Source: SAR116 cluster bacterium AG-313-A07 (lineage in GTDB: Bacteria > Pseudomonadota > Alphaproteobacteria > Thalassobaculales > Thalassobaculaceae). From it: a stretch of DNA of 52,096 nt. Of this stretch, positions 25,412-35,017 are shown piece by piece. The stretch is from NCBI GenBank assembly GCA_003284265.1, contig QBVV01000011.1, forward strand, positions 1 through 52,096, in the 5' to 3' direction. Each line of letters begins with the position of its first letter. Within the stretch, counting starts at the first letter, position 1. The translations under genes and the position numbers were made by a program. The notes beneath the pieces were generated by a model. It had not been told where the DNA came from. It saw only the letters and a program-made list of their open reading frames with translations, and did no database searches.

Positions 25412-26869
25412 ATGTCAACTATTTATCCCGTGATACTTTCAGGTGGTTCCGGAACTCGCTTATGGCCTATTTCAAGGCCTTTTTTTCCAAAACAATTTTT
25501 AGCTATTGATGGGCCATATAGTTTTTTTCAAGAAACGGCACTCCGTTTCAATAGACAAGAGAACTTTGCAGCACCAACGGTTATCTGTAATTCTGAACAC
25601 CGTTTTATCGTAGCCCAGCAATTACTAGATATTGATATCGTACCTTCGAATATCATTCTCGAACCCGTTGGTCGAAATACTGCAGCCGCAGCCGCCATAG
25701 CGGCTATGAAAGTTAGTGAGAGCGACCCCAATGGGCTCGTGCTTCTTCTCGCATCCGATCATAAAATAAATAAGCCTCACCTATTGCGAGAAGCAGTGCG
25801 GTCAGCAATACCAGCGGCAAAAAGGAACCACCTTACAACTTTTGGAATTAAACCCTATCATCCAGAAACCGGGTTTGGATATATCAAAATGGGGCAGCCC
25901 ATTAAAGCTGCAGAAAACTGCTTCACCGTCGATAAATTTGAAGAAAAGCCTAACCTTGAAAACGCTAAAGACTACATAAGATCAGGGGATTATCTTTGGA
26001 ACAGTAGTCTTTTCCTATTTAAAGCAGATACTTACTTAAAAGAATTATCTACTTTTGAACCGGAAATAGTTAATGCATGCCAAGTAGCACTTAATAACGC
26101 CAAACCCGATTTAGACTTCATAAGATTGGACGAAGAAGCTTTCTCCAGGGCCCCCTCTATATCCATTGATTACGCAGTGATGGAACGAACGCGTCAGGCC
26201 TGTGTTGTACCAGTTGCACCTGGCTGGAATGACGCAGGGTCCTGGACAGCGTTATGGGAGATTTTAGAAAAAGATCCCAATCACAACGTTGCAGTTGGAG
26301 ATGTAATTCTAAAAAACACCAAAGATACGATAGTTCATGCTGGCTCGAGGCTAGTTGCAACCGTTGGTGTGAAAAATCTGGTTGTTGCTGAGACTCCAGA
26401 TGCTGTTCTGGTCATGAACAAAGACGACTCACAAGAAGTGAAAACGGTTGTGGAAATGCTCAACTCCCAAGACAGAAGTGAAGCGAAGCAACATACAACG
26501 GTGCATCGACCCTGGGGCAATTTTGAAGCACTCATTTCTGAGTCCAATTACCAGGTGAAACGCATAACCGTAAACCCTGGCTCCACCTTATCTTTACAAA
26601 CGCATAAAAAGCGCTCCGAGCATTGGGTCGTTATAAAGGGCGTCGCCACCGTTACTCGCGGCCCCAGCCAGGATGAACTTGAAATTATAAATTTACACCA
26701 GAATCAGTCTATCGATATCCCACTTGGATGGTTGCATCGGTTAGAAAACAAACAAAAAGGGCCTTTGATTATTGTTGAGGTCCAATCCGGCGATTATTTA
26801 GGAGAGGACGACATAGAACGCTTTGAAGATATCTATGGAAGGGTGGCTGAACCAAATGACAGGAAATAA
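25412..26869 (+). CDS. manC: mannose-1-phosphate guanylyltransferase / mannose-6-phosphate isomerase
   Basis: The 485-residue protein is the bifunctional type II enzyme that makes GDP-mannose for polysaccharides. The pyrophosphorylase part (about 1-345) opens with PVILSGGSGTRLWPISR and has EPVGRNTAAAAAIAA, FGIKPYHPETGFGYIK, FEEKP, YLWNSSLFLF and APGWNDAGSW. The C-terminal cupin part (about 365-480) has RPWGNFEAL, QVKRITVNPGSTLSLQTHKKRSEHW and IPLGWLHRLEN, with metal-binding histidines. No other exopolysaccharide genes are adjacent. It begins at an ATG with a GGAAAA stretch upstream and converges on the next gene with 9 bases between stops. Confidence 0.93.
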   Translation: MSTIYPVILSGGSGTRLWPISRPFFPKQFLAIDGPYSFFQETALRFNRQENFAAPTVICNSEHRFIVAQQLLDIDIVPSNIILEPVGRNTAAAAAIAAMKVSESDPNGLVLLLASDHKINKPHLLREAVRSAIPAAKRNHLTTFGIKPYHPETGFGYIKMGQPIKAAENCFTVDKFEEKPNLENAKDYIRSGDYLWNSSLFLFKADTYLKELSTFEPEIVNACQVALNNAKPDLDFIRLDEEAFSRAPSISIDYAVMERTRQACVVPVAPGWNDAGSWTALWEILEKDPNHNVAVGDVILKNTKDTIVHAGSRLVATVGVKNLVVAETPDAVLVMNKDDSQEVKTVVEMLNSQDRSEAKQHTTVHRPWGNFEALISESNYQVKRITVNPGSTLSLQTHKKRSEHWVVIKGVATVTRGPSQDELEIINLHQNQSIDIPLGWLHRLENKQKGPLIIVEVQSGDYLGEDDIERFEDIYGRVAEPNDRK

Positions 26870-26878
26870 GGACAATCC

Positions 26879-27931
26879 TTAGATTGAACGAACCAGATCA
26901 AGGCTTTGTTTGGACTTACCGGTCTCCACCTGAGTTACCGCTTCAACCAGGGCAGCGTTAGCTGGCGCCGTTAGTCCTATTTCTGCGCCTTTTTCGACAA
27001 CAAAGCCATTGATAGCGTGGATTTCGGTACGTCGTTTCTTATCAATATCCTGTGCCATCGATGGTCTGGAGGCATCGCTCCGTCCAATAGCACTCTCTTC
27101 CATTACTTTTTCCATTGACGCTATCATACCAGTATCGCCATCCATCGCAGCAACCCAGTCATCTGGTTCAAACTTGTTGATCGTTTCTAATTGATAACCC
27201 AGCGCTTTCCCAATTTTAACAGCTTCACCAGCTAGTCTTATCGTCAATCGCCTGGTGATTGTCTCTTGATCACAAGCATTGGCTCCTAGGCCTGAAGCCG
27301 CGCAGACGCCATTTCTCATCGCATTCGCAACTAATTTGGACCAGCGTTCACCCCACAAATTATTTGTGACCTTCGCACTGTCAACCGCAGATAATAATTT
27401 AGCTATTTCCTCAATTCTGGGTGTTATACGGCCATGGACCTCACCAGCTCTAAAAACAGTATGTTTTTTTCCGCCTAATGGGACCCCGCGCCTGACTTTG
27501 CCCGGTCCTATGAGTTCTACGGCTATTTTAGCAGCTATACAGCCAGTCGTTCTGCCCCATCCAACGATATCAGCTATTGTCTCTTCATTAATACAGTTCT
27601 GTAATGAAACACAAAATCCCGTACGCGAAAGATAATCTTTAACAAGCATAGTTGCCCAAGCCGTGTCATAAGACTTCATACAAATAAAGGCTATATCGAT
27701 TGGCTTCTCTCGTTTCAGACCCTGAACATCAGTTAACGTGATTGCTCTGGTCGGGGTATTAAAACACTCTGCATCTGTGAGGCCCGACAATGTCAAACCA
27801 TCGTTATTCATTGCAGCGACATGCTCTGCCCAAGGATCAACAAAGATGACATCTTCCCCCATGCGAGCCATATAACCGCCTACATATGCACCAACGGCTC
27901 CTGCTCCCATTATCAAAATCCGTTTACCCAT
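26879..27931 (-). CDS. ketopantoate reductase (PanE/ApbA) family oxidoreductase
   Basis: The protein (350 residues from the ATG at 27929-27931, preceded by AGGAGA) has an N-terminal NADP-binding motif RILIMGAGAVGAYVGGYMAR. AFICMKSYDT and SLQNCINEE come next (the asparagine is family-typical), then the C-terminal helical ApbA domain with KLVANAMRNGVCAASG and PSMAQDIDKKRRTEIHAINGFVV. The lysine and glutamate in these blocks match the active site. Family members reduce ketopantoate for coenzyme A synthesis or act on other 2-keto acids in catabolism. It lies 46 bases downstream of the TauD-like gene in what looks like one operon, so a catabolic role is at least as likely as PanE. Confidence 0.85.
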   Translation of the reverse strand: MGKRILIMGAGAVGAYVGGYMARMGEDVIFVDPWAEHVAAMNNDGLTLSGLTDAECFNTPTRAITLTDVQGLKREKPIDIAFICMKSYDTAWATMLVKDYLSRTGFCVSLQNCINEETIADIVGWGRTTGCIAAKIAVELIGPGKVRRGVPLGGKKHTVFRAGEVHGRITPRIEEIAKLLSAVDSAKVTNNLWGERWSKLVANAMRNGVCAASGLGANACDQETITRRLTIRLAGEAVKIGKALGYQLETINKFEPDDWVAAMDGDTGMIASMEKVMEESAIGRSDASRPSMAQDIDKKRRTEIHAINGFVVEKGAEIGLTAPANAALVEAVTQVETGKSKQSLDLVRSI

Positions 27932-27977
27932 TTCTATTCTCCTGTGCTGATATTTACTAATAGTGATTAAATAAAAT

Positions 27978-28826
27978 TTATTGAGGCACCTCATTACTGC
28001 CTATGGTCAAACGATGCATCACTCGTCGCTCCCCATGATAGTCGTTTAAAGCCCGATGCTGCGTACATCTATTATCCCACAATACAAGGGTTCCTTTCCG
28101 GTATGGAACGCGGCATGTAAAATCGGGTTCTGATGCATGCTCCCTTAAAAAATCAAGAAGCGGCTTACTTTCCTCAACAGTCATATCCTCAAAACGTGCC
28201 AGATGAGCAGCACTAATATAAAGCGCCTTTTTATTGGTTTGAGGATGCGTTCGTATTATTGGATGGAAAGAACATTCTTCTGCTCGGTCTAAATTCGCCA
28301 CATCAAAACGGGTAGAGTTCATTCTCGCAACCCTGCCGCCAGAGTTTTTTAAAGCCGCTGAATACTCTGCATTCATGCCTTCTAATAATTCTTTCATACC
28401 ATCCGAAAGACTATCATATGCCAAATATAAGTTAGTTAACATAGTATCGCCCCCCTTAGAGGGAACTTCTAACGCATACAACATTGTTCCCATCGGTGGC
28501 ATATTGGTGAATGACATATCTGAATGCCACTTTCCTCCAAAATTTCTTTTTTCGTCAGGTTCTTTGCGGATTTCAAATATTTCAGGATGCTCAGGAAGAC
28601 CTTTAACAAAAGGGTATGGTTCCAAGGAGCCAAACTTCCTTGCAAAGGCCTTACATTCATTTGGGCCTAAAGTTTGATCATGAAATATGATGACTAAATT
28701 TTCTAATAGTGCCTGATGAATTTCATCAAATGTTTGGTTGTCTAGTCTTTGACTTAGATCTACGCCTTCTATCTCAGCTCCCATAGCACCTGATAGGGGA
28801 TTTATAGTAATTTTCTTATATTGCAT
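27978..28826 (-). CDS. TauD/TfdA-family Fe(II)/2-oxoglutarate dioxygenase
   Basis: The ATG at 28824-28826 gives 282 residues, the size of E. coli TauD; a longer frame upstream adds unrelated residues. The iron triad is His101 and Asp103 (KWHSDMSF) and His257 (NRCTQHRALNDY). The 2-oxoglutarate arginines are Arg268 and Arg272 (ERRVMHRLT). All sit two residues after the TauD positions I remember. The N terminus ITINPLSGAMGAEIEGVDLS is also typical. The taurine pocket segment differs (FGSLEPYPFVKG), so the substrate is probably not taurine. It could be another sulfonate, an aryloxyacid or a quaternary amine. It is the first gene of an operon with the ketopantoate reductase-like gene. Confidence 0.88.
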   Translation of the reverse strand: MQYKKITINPLSGAMGAEIEGVDLSQRLDNQTFDEIHQALLENLVIIFHDQTLGPNECKAFARKFGSLEPYPFVKGLPEHPEIFEIRKEPDEKRNFGGKWHSDMSFTNMPPMGTMLYALEVPSKGGDTMLTNLYLAYDSLSDGMKELLEGMNAEYSAALKNSGGRVARMNSTRFDVANLDRAEECSFHPIIRTHPQTNKKALYISAAHLARFEDMTVEESKPLLDFLREHASEPDFTCRVPYRKGTLVLWDNRCTQHRALNDYHGERRVMHRLTIGSNEVPQ

Positions 28827-29060
28827 TGAGTAATTATCCAGAGGTTGGTCTTTTCCATAAGGTCTTACAAACTTGGACCTTTTGCAATCCACCCAGTCTC
28901 TACAGGTGTGATTATAATAGCGTAAGGGCAAATAATATTCTTTGGTAGCGCCCAAGAAGAAGAATAATTACATTTTATGGCGTATATTTTTCAAAAATGA
29001 ATTATCATCAGGAGCGGGCAATAATAAATGCGATTCTAGTGAAGCCAGTGGTAGTCTATT

Positions 29061-30017
29061 TTGCCTTCCGTCGACTGGTTCGATGCGTTTCAGAATTTGT
29101 TATTAAAGTTTAGTCCACCCTTTGAGAACTGTGCCCCGTTTGTGTTAGAAAACTTATTCCCTATCTCATTATCCCTTACAGCTGCTTTTCTTTTTGCATT
29201 GGGAGCGATGTTTCAAAGCATGGGTTTGCAGCATATCGACTCTAAAAGCGGTGCGGCAATCACAATATCAACCTCTGCAATTCTTTTCTTACTGGCCGCA
29301 CCATTTTTTTTGAACCTCGATCACTTAATGCATCCGGCTGTATTGATATTTGTGTTAGTTGGCTGCTTTCGACCAGCGGTTTCTGCTAATTTAGCTTTAG
29401 CGGGGATGCGCTTTTTGGGGCCCACGCTTTCGTCTACGTTGACCTCTACTAGCCCATTATTTGGAGTAGCTCTGGGCATTTTATGTCTAGGGGAAATTTT
29501 AACCTTACCTATAGCAATCGGGACTATCATAATAGTTCTAGCGATTATGATCCTTGCAAAGAAAGACGATAAAATTGCCACTAATTGGCCTATTTGGGCT
29601 CTCGCATTACCAATAGGCGCAGCAGCTATCCGCGCTTTTGCACATGTATTAACGAAAATTGGCATGGAAGAAGTGCCAGATGCCTACCTTGCAGGATTGG
29701 TGGGCTTTGTAGTATCGGCATTGATTACTTTATGTATAAATAAATTCAGGCGTGGGGCTCCAAGTCTCCCTTGGAGAACCCCGCCGGCTCGATGGTTTAT
29801 GGGCGCAAGTGCTTGTTTTAGTTTGGCAGTTATAGCGCTTAATACTGCGCTTCATTTAGGCCAGGTTGTTCAAATAGTGCCAATTGTTGCAGCTTCGCCC
29901 ATTTTCACACTTATCCTCAGTGTATCTATCTTTCGAAGAGAAAGAATTACTCAACGCATAGTATTGGCAGTTTTTATGGTAGTGCCTGCAGTGGCGTTAA
30001 TAGCTAGTTCTTCTTAG
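29061..30017 (+). CDS. DMT-superfamily (EamA) transporter
   Basis: This polytopic membrane protein (up to 318 residues) has two EamA repeats of five segments each. The first holds FALGAMFQSMGLQHIDSKSGAAITIS and ends in SPLFGVALGILCLGEILTLP, the standard glutamate-bearing end of an EamA repeat. The second ends ASPIFTLILSVSIFRRERIT. Such proteins export or import small metabolites such as amino acids. The start is unsure: the long frame opens with TTG at 29061, and a GTG at 29142 would also leave all membrane segments. It is divergent from the TauD-like gene and converges on the amidase with 6 bases between stops. Confidence 0.85.
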   Translation: MPSVDWFDAFQNLLLKFSPPFENCAPFVLENLFPISLSLTAAFLFALGAMFQSMGLQHIDSKSGAAITISTSAILFLLAAPFFLNLDHLMHPAVLIFVLVGCFRPAVSANLALAGMRFLGPTLSSTLTSTSPLFGVALGILCLGEILTLPIAIGTIIIVLAIMILAKKDDKIATNWPIWALALPIGAAAIRAFAHVLTKIGMEEVPDAYLAGLVGFVVSALITLCINKFRRGAPSLPWRTPPARWFMGASACFSLAVIALNTALHLGQVVQIVPIVAASPIFTLILSVSIFRRERITQRIVLAVFMVVPAVALIASSS

Positions 30018-30023
30018 TATTAA

Positions 30024-31430
30024 CTACCACCGAGGAGGACGCAGCTTGTGAAAATTTGTCATGGACTGAAAAGCTGCTCCTGCTTGCACAAGTAACGGCT
30101 CCGATAAACGGTTCCCAACTAATTGAAGCGATAAAGGCAGTTGGTTACCATTTAGCCCGCACGGCAGAGCTATAGTTGGCAATCCAGAAAAATCCATGGG
30201 CACAGTGAATCTTGAATCCCATGGATCACGGTTTTGAGGGATTGGTCCATATGCATTTTTCTCTGTGTACGGATATGCAGCCCGGGGGGTCGACGGACAT
30301 AATAGCAGGTCAATGCCGTCCATTGTTTTCATGAGTGCCCCATTGCACTCCTGCCTACTTTCTTGAGCTCTAGCGTAATCAATTGCAGAAAAGCCAGCAC
30401 CTTGACGGAGCCATTCTCTGAACCACAAGCCATACTCTTCGCTACGTTCGGGATAAAATTCTTGATGGGCAAATGCGGCTTCAGAACTACACAATACTGG
30501 CCAGGCTTTCATATATTCTCTTAATTTTTTTGGCATAGATACTTCAATTATTTCTGCACCCAGCTCACTCATAACCTTTAGACCATCCGCCACGGCCACA
30601 GCAAAATCTGCCTCTACATCTCTAGAACTATATTCTGAATCCCATCCTATCCGTATCCCTTTGATACCGGATTCGATGTTCATTAACATATCAGGAACTG
30701 GATCAAGTAATGCTGTAGGATCATTAACATCTGAACCTGAAATAGTTTGCATTATTATTCCTGCATCTATTGCGCTTCGTGTTAATGGCCCCACATGATC
30801 AAGGGATTGTGCAAGATCGAGCACACCATACCTACTTACTCTACCCCAGGTTGGTTTAAGACCAACAGTCCCGCAAACCGCTGCCGGATGACGAATAGAT
30901 CCTCCGGTGTCGCTCCCTATAGTCGCATATGCAAGGCCTGCGGCAGCAGCTACCCCCGAACCGCTTGAAGAGGCTCCAGGCCAATGGTCTTCTTTCCAGG
31001 GGTTTTGAGGGACCTGTCTTTTTGGGTTATAACCGGCCATAGCACCTTCTGTTAAATTGAGCTTTCCTAGCAGAATGGCTCCAGCTGCTCTGAATCGTTC
31101 AACAATCGTCGCATCATATGCCGGCTTGAAATCCTCCAGCACGGCTGTTCCCCCCATAGTCCGAACCCCTTTAATGTAACAAAGATCTTTTAAGGCAATA
31201 GGGACGCCATGGAGAAACCCAAGGTAATCGCCAGACATGATTTGCTGCTCAGCTATTTGTGCTTGATCCATGGCCATGTCTGCCGTTACCGTCGCGTATG
31301 ATTTTAATTCGATGTCGATTGCATCAATTCGACCCAGAAGGTGCTCCGTAACCTCAACAGGAGAGATTTTTTTTTCTTTAATTAATTTGGATAAATCGAG
31401 AATAGATAAATAATGTAACGGTTCTTCCAT
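30024..31430 (-). CDS. amidase signature family enzyme
   Basis: This 468-residue amidase has the Lys-cisSer-Ser triad. Lys81 lies in GVPIALKDLC, the glycine-serine loop is PGASSSGSGVAAAAG (about 151-165) and the nucleophile is Ser178 in GSDTGGSIRHPAAVCG. VGLKPTWGRVSRYG and SLDHVGPLTRS follow as in GatA and its relatives. No GatB or GatC gene is near, so it is more likely a stand-alone amidase, hydrolysing an amide of a nutrient or intermediate, than the tRNA amidotransferase. It starts at an ATG and is divergent from the HIBADH-like gene across 128 bases. Confidence 0.9.
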   Translation of the reverse strand: MEEPLHYLSILDLSKLIKEKKISPVEVTEHLLGRIDAIDIELKSYATVTADMAMDQAQIAEQQIMSGDYLGFLHGVPIALKDLCYIKGVRTMGGTAVLEDFKPAYDATIVERFRAAGAILLGKLNLTEGAMAGYNPKRQVPQNPWKEDHWPGASSSGSGVAAAAGLAYATIGSDTGGSIRHPAAVCGTVGLKPTWGRVSRYGVLDLAQSLDHVGPLTRSAIDAGIIMQTISGSDVNDPTALLDPVPDMLMNIESGIKGIRIGWDSEYSSRDVEADFAVAVADGLKVMSELGAEIIEVSMPKKLREYMKAWPVLCSSEAAFAHQEFYPERSEEYGLWFREWLRQGAGFSAIDYARAQESRQECNGALMKTMDGIDLLLCPSTPRAAYPYTEKNAYGPIPQNRDPWDSRFTVPMDFSGLPTIALPCGLNGNQLPLSLQLVGNRLSEPLLVQAGAAFQSMTNFHKLRPPRW

Positions 31431-31558
31431 TTTTAAAAACCCCCACTTCGGGATAAGAATAATTTGAAATAAACGGACTTAAATAGTTTTCAGGTTAGAC
31501 GATATTAAAAGTTTAAATGATATAATAATTGAACAATTTCTAAATATAGGGAAGCAAG

Positions 31559-32449
31559 ATGATTACAGGAATAATAGGAGTTATTGGATTAGGCAATGCC
31601 GGGAGTGCGGTCGCGGGAGCCTTAGCAAGGAAAACTAAAGTAGTCGGTTTTGACCCTGACCCAGAAAGATGCTTACGTGCTGGAGATCTCGGTGTCGACT
31701 GCGCAGGTTCCACGGAAGAGCTTGCCGAGAAAACTGACCACATTATTCTTTCTCTCCCCAAACCAGAAATTTCTATCACTGCTACAAAAACTCTCTGTGA
31801 CAGTGCTTCAAGACCAAAGCTTGTTATTGAAACAAGCACAGTTACACCACAAACCGCAGTTACCTGTAATGATCTATGTAAAGAAAAAGATATTGCTTAT
31901 GTAGATGCAGCTATAGCAGGCGGCGTAGCTAGTATGGCGGCCGGTGAAATTACTTTCTTTCTTGGGGGAGCCGATGAAAATAAGAAGTTAGCCTCAGGTA
32001 TACTCAATTTAATAGCAGTAGGCATCCATGATTTAGGACCCGTTGGAGCAGGAATGGGTACAAAGGTTGTCAATAACGGCGTGATGCACGCATTAATGGT
32101 AGTACTCATAGAAGCCTTCAGCATGTCCAATAAGCTCGGCGTATCGAGTCAGACAATGATCGAAATTTTAAATAGAGAAGAAGGGTTGCTGAGGCCGCTA
32201 GTTCATCGAGTTCAGGAGAGAATGCAAGAAGGAAATTATGAGGGAGGTATGTCTGTCACAAATGCGAGGAAAGATTCTGTACTGGCTCTCGAGACAGCCC
32301 AACAGCTCGGCGTACCACTTTTTGCTACGCTGGCAGCCCACACACCTTATGAAATAGCAGAAGCAAATGATATGGGCGACTTAGATTATGCCTCGTTAGC
32401 GTTATTATGGGAAAAGTGGGCTAAGGTAAGCTTCAAGAATACCGATTGA
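31559..32449 (+). CDS. 3-hydroxyisobutyrate dehydrogenase-family NAD(P) oxidoreductase (first copy)
   Basis: The 296-residue protein has the NAD-binding motif GVIGLGNAGSAVAGALA at residues 7-23, an acidic FDPDPE after strand 2, and YVDAAIAGGVASMAAGEITFFLGG, the family substrate loop. The catalytic lysine lies in GAGMGTKVVNNGVMHALMVVLIEAF. The chain ends with the usual helical domain. Family enzymes oxidise beta-hydroxy acids (hydroxyisobutyrate, tartronate semialdehyde, 4-hydroxybutyrate) or act as imine reductases. It differs from the second copy at 50.1 kb in both the cofactor loop and the lysine motif. A good AGCAAG/GGAAG stretch precedes the ATG. It converges on the LDH2-like gene with 14 bases between. 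Confidence 0.85.
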   Translation: MITGIIGVIGLGNAGSAVAGALARKTKVVGFDPDPERCLRAGDLGVDCAGSTEELAEKTDHIILSLPKPEISITATKTLCDSASRPKLVIETSTVTPQTAVTCNDLCKEKDIAYVDAAIAGGVASMAAGEITFFLGGADENKKLASGILNLIAVGIHDLGPVGAGMGTKVVNNGVMHALMVVLIEAFSMSNKLGVSSQTMIEILNREEGLLRPLVHRVQERMQEGNYEGGMSVTNARKDSVLALETAQQLGVPLFATLAAHTPYEIAEANDMGDLDYASLALLWEKWAKVSFKNTD

Positions 32450-32463
32450 CTTACTCGGGTCCG

Positions 32464-33513
32464 TTAAAACCCGAGTTTCTTTTCCATTCCATATTGCTGA
32501 GCAAGGTCACGAAGTTTAGACCACGTCGCGTCTTCTACCTCTATACCATTAAGACTTCGTTCCTGCTCTCTTTTAAACTCAATTTCGCCAGGGTACAGTA
32601 CCTCATCAAACCCATCTGCGGGCAACGTATTTTTTAGGTAATGTGCAAAATCAGCAACTTCTTTTTTAAAGGTTTCAAGGGGCCTGAATGCTTCAACCTT
32701 AAAGACGGCCATAAAACAGCCATCGTTATGACGACCACTTGGTTCAACACCGTGACCCAATCCAGTCAATATCCCTGAAAAAATCTCAATCATGGCCGAT
32801 AATCCATAACCTTTGTACCCTTCGGTACCCCCCAATGGAAGCAGCGGCCCACCTTCTTTGAAGGCTGCGGGATTAGTTGTAGCCTGACCATCTTTATCTA
32901 TAATCCAGCCTTCGGGGATATCATCCCCACGCGCTAGAGCGAGATTAATCTTGCCTGCTGCCACCGCTGACGAAGCCATGTCGATAAAGAAAGGGCCATC
33001 TAAGTTAGAAGGCATCGCGATAGAAATAGGATTTGTTCCCAAACGCTTTTCCCTTCCTCCAAATGGTGCCACATGCTTTGGTCCTCGACCCGAGTCAGCT
33101 GTTATCATGGCAATCATTCCCTCTTTGGCAGCCATAAGAGGATAACTTGCGAGCCTACCTATATGCCCCTGACGAAAAACAGTAGCTGCTGCAACATTCT
33201 GTGTTTTAGCTTTTTCTATTGTATATTTCATCGCCCGTTCGTTAGCCACATAACCAAAGCCCCAGTGCCCATCTACTACGGTGGTTGTTGGTGACTCTTG
33301 AATGATTTCCCAATCAGCCCCAGGAACAATCTCGTTCTTCACAACCCGATCGATGTAGGTAGGAATCTGGATAATTCCATGACTATCATGCCCCGCAAGA
33401 TTGGCTCCAATCACATGACGCGCAACCGTTGCAGCCTCTTCTTCTGGAGCCCCTGCCCCTTGTAACAAATTATCTGCTATCTCTTCTAAAATTTTAGCTT
33501 TAACAACAGGCAT
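32464..33513 (-). CDS. malate/L-lactate dehydrogenase (LDH2/MDH2) family oxidoreductase
   Basis: The 349-residue protein belongs to the atypical NAD(P)-dependent family typified by YlbC/AllD and YiaK. Landmarks are GHDSHGIIQIPTYI with the catalytic histidine (about 45), GHWGFGYVANERAM, the RQGHIGRLASYPLMAA region, PFGGREKRLGTNPISIAMP (nucleotide site) and GYKGYGLSAMIEIFSGIL. Known members act on ureidoglycolate, 2,3-diketogulonate, sulfolactate or malate. It lies 112 bases downstream of the monooxygenase gene on the same strand and may be co-transcribed. The substrate is open; the Nup/BMP-like importer not far upstream makes a purine-breakdown use (ureidoglycolate) conceivable. Confidence 0.88.
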   Translation of the reverse strand: MPVVKAKILEEIADNLLQGAGAPEEEAATVARHVIGANLAGHDSHGIIQIPTYIDRVVKNEIVPGADWEIIQESPTTTVVDGHWGFGYVANERAMKYTIEKAKTQNVAAATVFRQGHIGRLASYPLMAAKEGMIAMITADSGRGPKHVAPFGGREKRLGTNPISIAMPSNLDGPFFIDMASSAVAAGKINLALARGDDIPEGWIIDKDGQATTNPAAFKEGGPLLPLGGTEGYKGYGLSAMIEIFSGILTGLGHGVEPSGRHNDGCFMAVFKVEAFRPLETFKKEVADFAHYLKNTLPADGFDEVLYPGEIEFKREQERSLNGIEVEDATWSKLRDLAQQYGMEKKLGF

Positions 33514-33625
33514 GCTTAAATACTCCCTACTACTTCATCTTATTAAAACTCAATAGCTATTTATGGGGTAGCCATCGAGGTGAGTTTCAAAAATTGAGTT
33601 CAAAGGTTTAACTTTGATTATTGAG

Positions 33626-34990
33626 TTAATGTCCTCCACTAGGCATAGGAATATTCCAGTGCGCTGCAGTGGGATAATCTAGGCCAAGGTTTTCCCGTAA
33701 CGTTGGCCCGGCATAATCCTTATGATAAATCCCTCGCCTTTGCAGCTCTGGAACAACAAATTTAACAAAATCTTCATAGGCTCCCGGCACGTGTGTAGCT
33801 GCAATAACAAAGCCATCACAAGCACCAGTTGTGAACCATTCTTCCATTATATCGGCTACATCCTTACCACTGCCAACCCAAGGGCTATGCAACAGTCCTC
33901 TTCCACTGAATTTCATAAACTCTCTGGGTGTCGGGTTCGTCTTTCCACTGGCCTCGAGAACGCGGTTTCGTATACCTTGTATACCTTGCATCCCTTCTAT
34001 CTCTTCAGTACTCAGTGGTTCATCTATACCTCGGCTCCCAAAATCAAAATTTAGAGCCTCCGACAATAAAGATAATTGATCGAGGTCTGTTGGCAAAGTA
34101 TCAATCAACGCTCTTTTATCCTCAGCCTCCGATCTTGTCTCTGCACTTACACAATGCGCTAAAGCAGCTACTTTCACTTTATCTGGATCTCGACCATGAG
34201 CAGCTATATTTTCCTTAAAAGCCGCATATTCTTTTCTACCTGCCTCTATATTTGGATATGCAACAAAAACTAGTTCCGCCCAACGAGCCGCAAATCTCTG
34301 GCCACGGCCACTCTGTCCTGCCTGAATCAGTACCGGATGTCCCTGTGGTGAACGGGGAACAGTAAATGGCCCGCGTGACTTGTAATATTCCCCTTCAAAG
34401 TCGATTCGATGAATTTTTTTGGGATCCGCAAATCGATTATTAACTTTATCCGCTAAAATTGCTCCCTCTTCCCACGAATTCCAGTGTCCTAGAACGACCT
34501 CCATGAATTCGTCAGCACTATCATACCGTTTGTCATGCTCTATAACTTCAGTCCGCCCCATATTCATCGCCTCACCATCATTCAAAGATGTGACTATATT
34601 CCATGCGGCTCGCCCTTTACTCATCAGGTCTAATGTTGAGAAGACGCGAGCCACGTGAAAAGGTTCATAATAAGTTGTTGAATATGTTGAACCAAGACCC
34701 AGGTTTTCCGTAGCCATACCCATAGTCATCAGAACAGTGACTGGATCCATTTTTACACATCTTATTCCGCCTTCAACCGTATGTTCATGGTTCCCGCCAT
34801 ACATATCCGGCATAGCCAAACGATCATCAAAGAAGCCGAGATGAAATTTTCCTTCTTCTAAAACTTTGGCTATATGGCGATAGAAGTCTGGTGATGTAGA
34901 ATCAACTCGTGACTCAGGGTGACGCCACGAGGCAGCAAAATTTGTACAATTCTGTGCTTGCAGAAATGCGACTAAGGTCATCTGGCGCAA
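33626..34990 (-). CDS. NtaA/SnaA/DszA-type FMN-dependent monooxygenase (LLM class)
   Basis: The protein is a luciferase-like flavin monooxygenase of the nitrilotriacetate/EDTA/dibenzothiophene-sulfone group. It has the family start RQMTLVAFL, then SWRHP, FHLGFFDDRLA, STLDLMSKGRAAWNIVTS (FMN-site region), EGEYYKSRGPF and GHPVLIQAGQSGRGQRFAA. It needs reduced FMN from a separate reductase, not seen nearby. The frame opens at 35017 (TTG). I prefer the TTG at 34988-34990, because GGAG lies eight bases before it and it gives the usual MRQM N terminus; an ATG at 34981 is another choice. The DNA upstream is a 404-base gene-free stretch that must hold its promoter. Confidence 0.9.
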   Translation of the reverse strand: MRQMTLVAFLQAQNCTNFAASWRHPESRVDSTSPDFYRHIAKVLEEGKFHLGFFDDRLAMPDMYGGNHEHTVEGGIRCVKMDPVTVLMTMGMATENLGLGSTYSTTYYEPFHVARVFSTLDLMSKGRAAWNIVTSLNDGEAMNMGRTEVIEHDKRYDSADEFMEVVLGHWNSWEEGAILADKVNNRFADPKKIHRIDFEGEYYKSRGPFTVPRSPQGHPVLIQAGQSGRGQRFAARWAELVFVAYPNIEAGRKEYAAFKENIAAHGRDPDKVKVAALAHCVSAETRSEAEDKRALIDTLPTDLDQLSLLSEALNFDFGSRGIDEPLSTEEIEGMQGIQGIRNRVLEASGKTNPTPREFMKFSGRGLLHSPWVGSGKDVADIMEEWFTTGACDGFVIAATHVPGAYEDFVKFVVPELQRRGIYHKDYAGPTLRENLGLDYPTAAHWNIPMPSGGH

Positions 34991-35017
34991 AGGCAAAACT
35001 CCATCTTTTATTTTCAA

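Noticed and set aside
28827..28955. An upstream extension of the TauD-like gene by 43 codons
   Set aside because: The extension has no family resemblance, while starting at 28826 gives the normal TauD length and N terminus.
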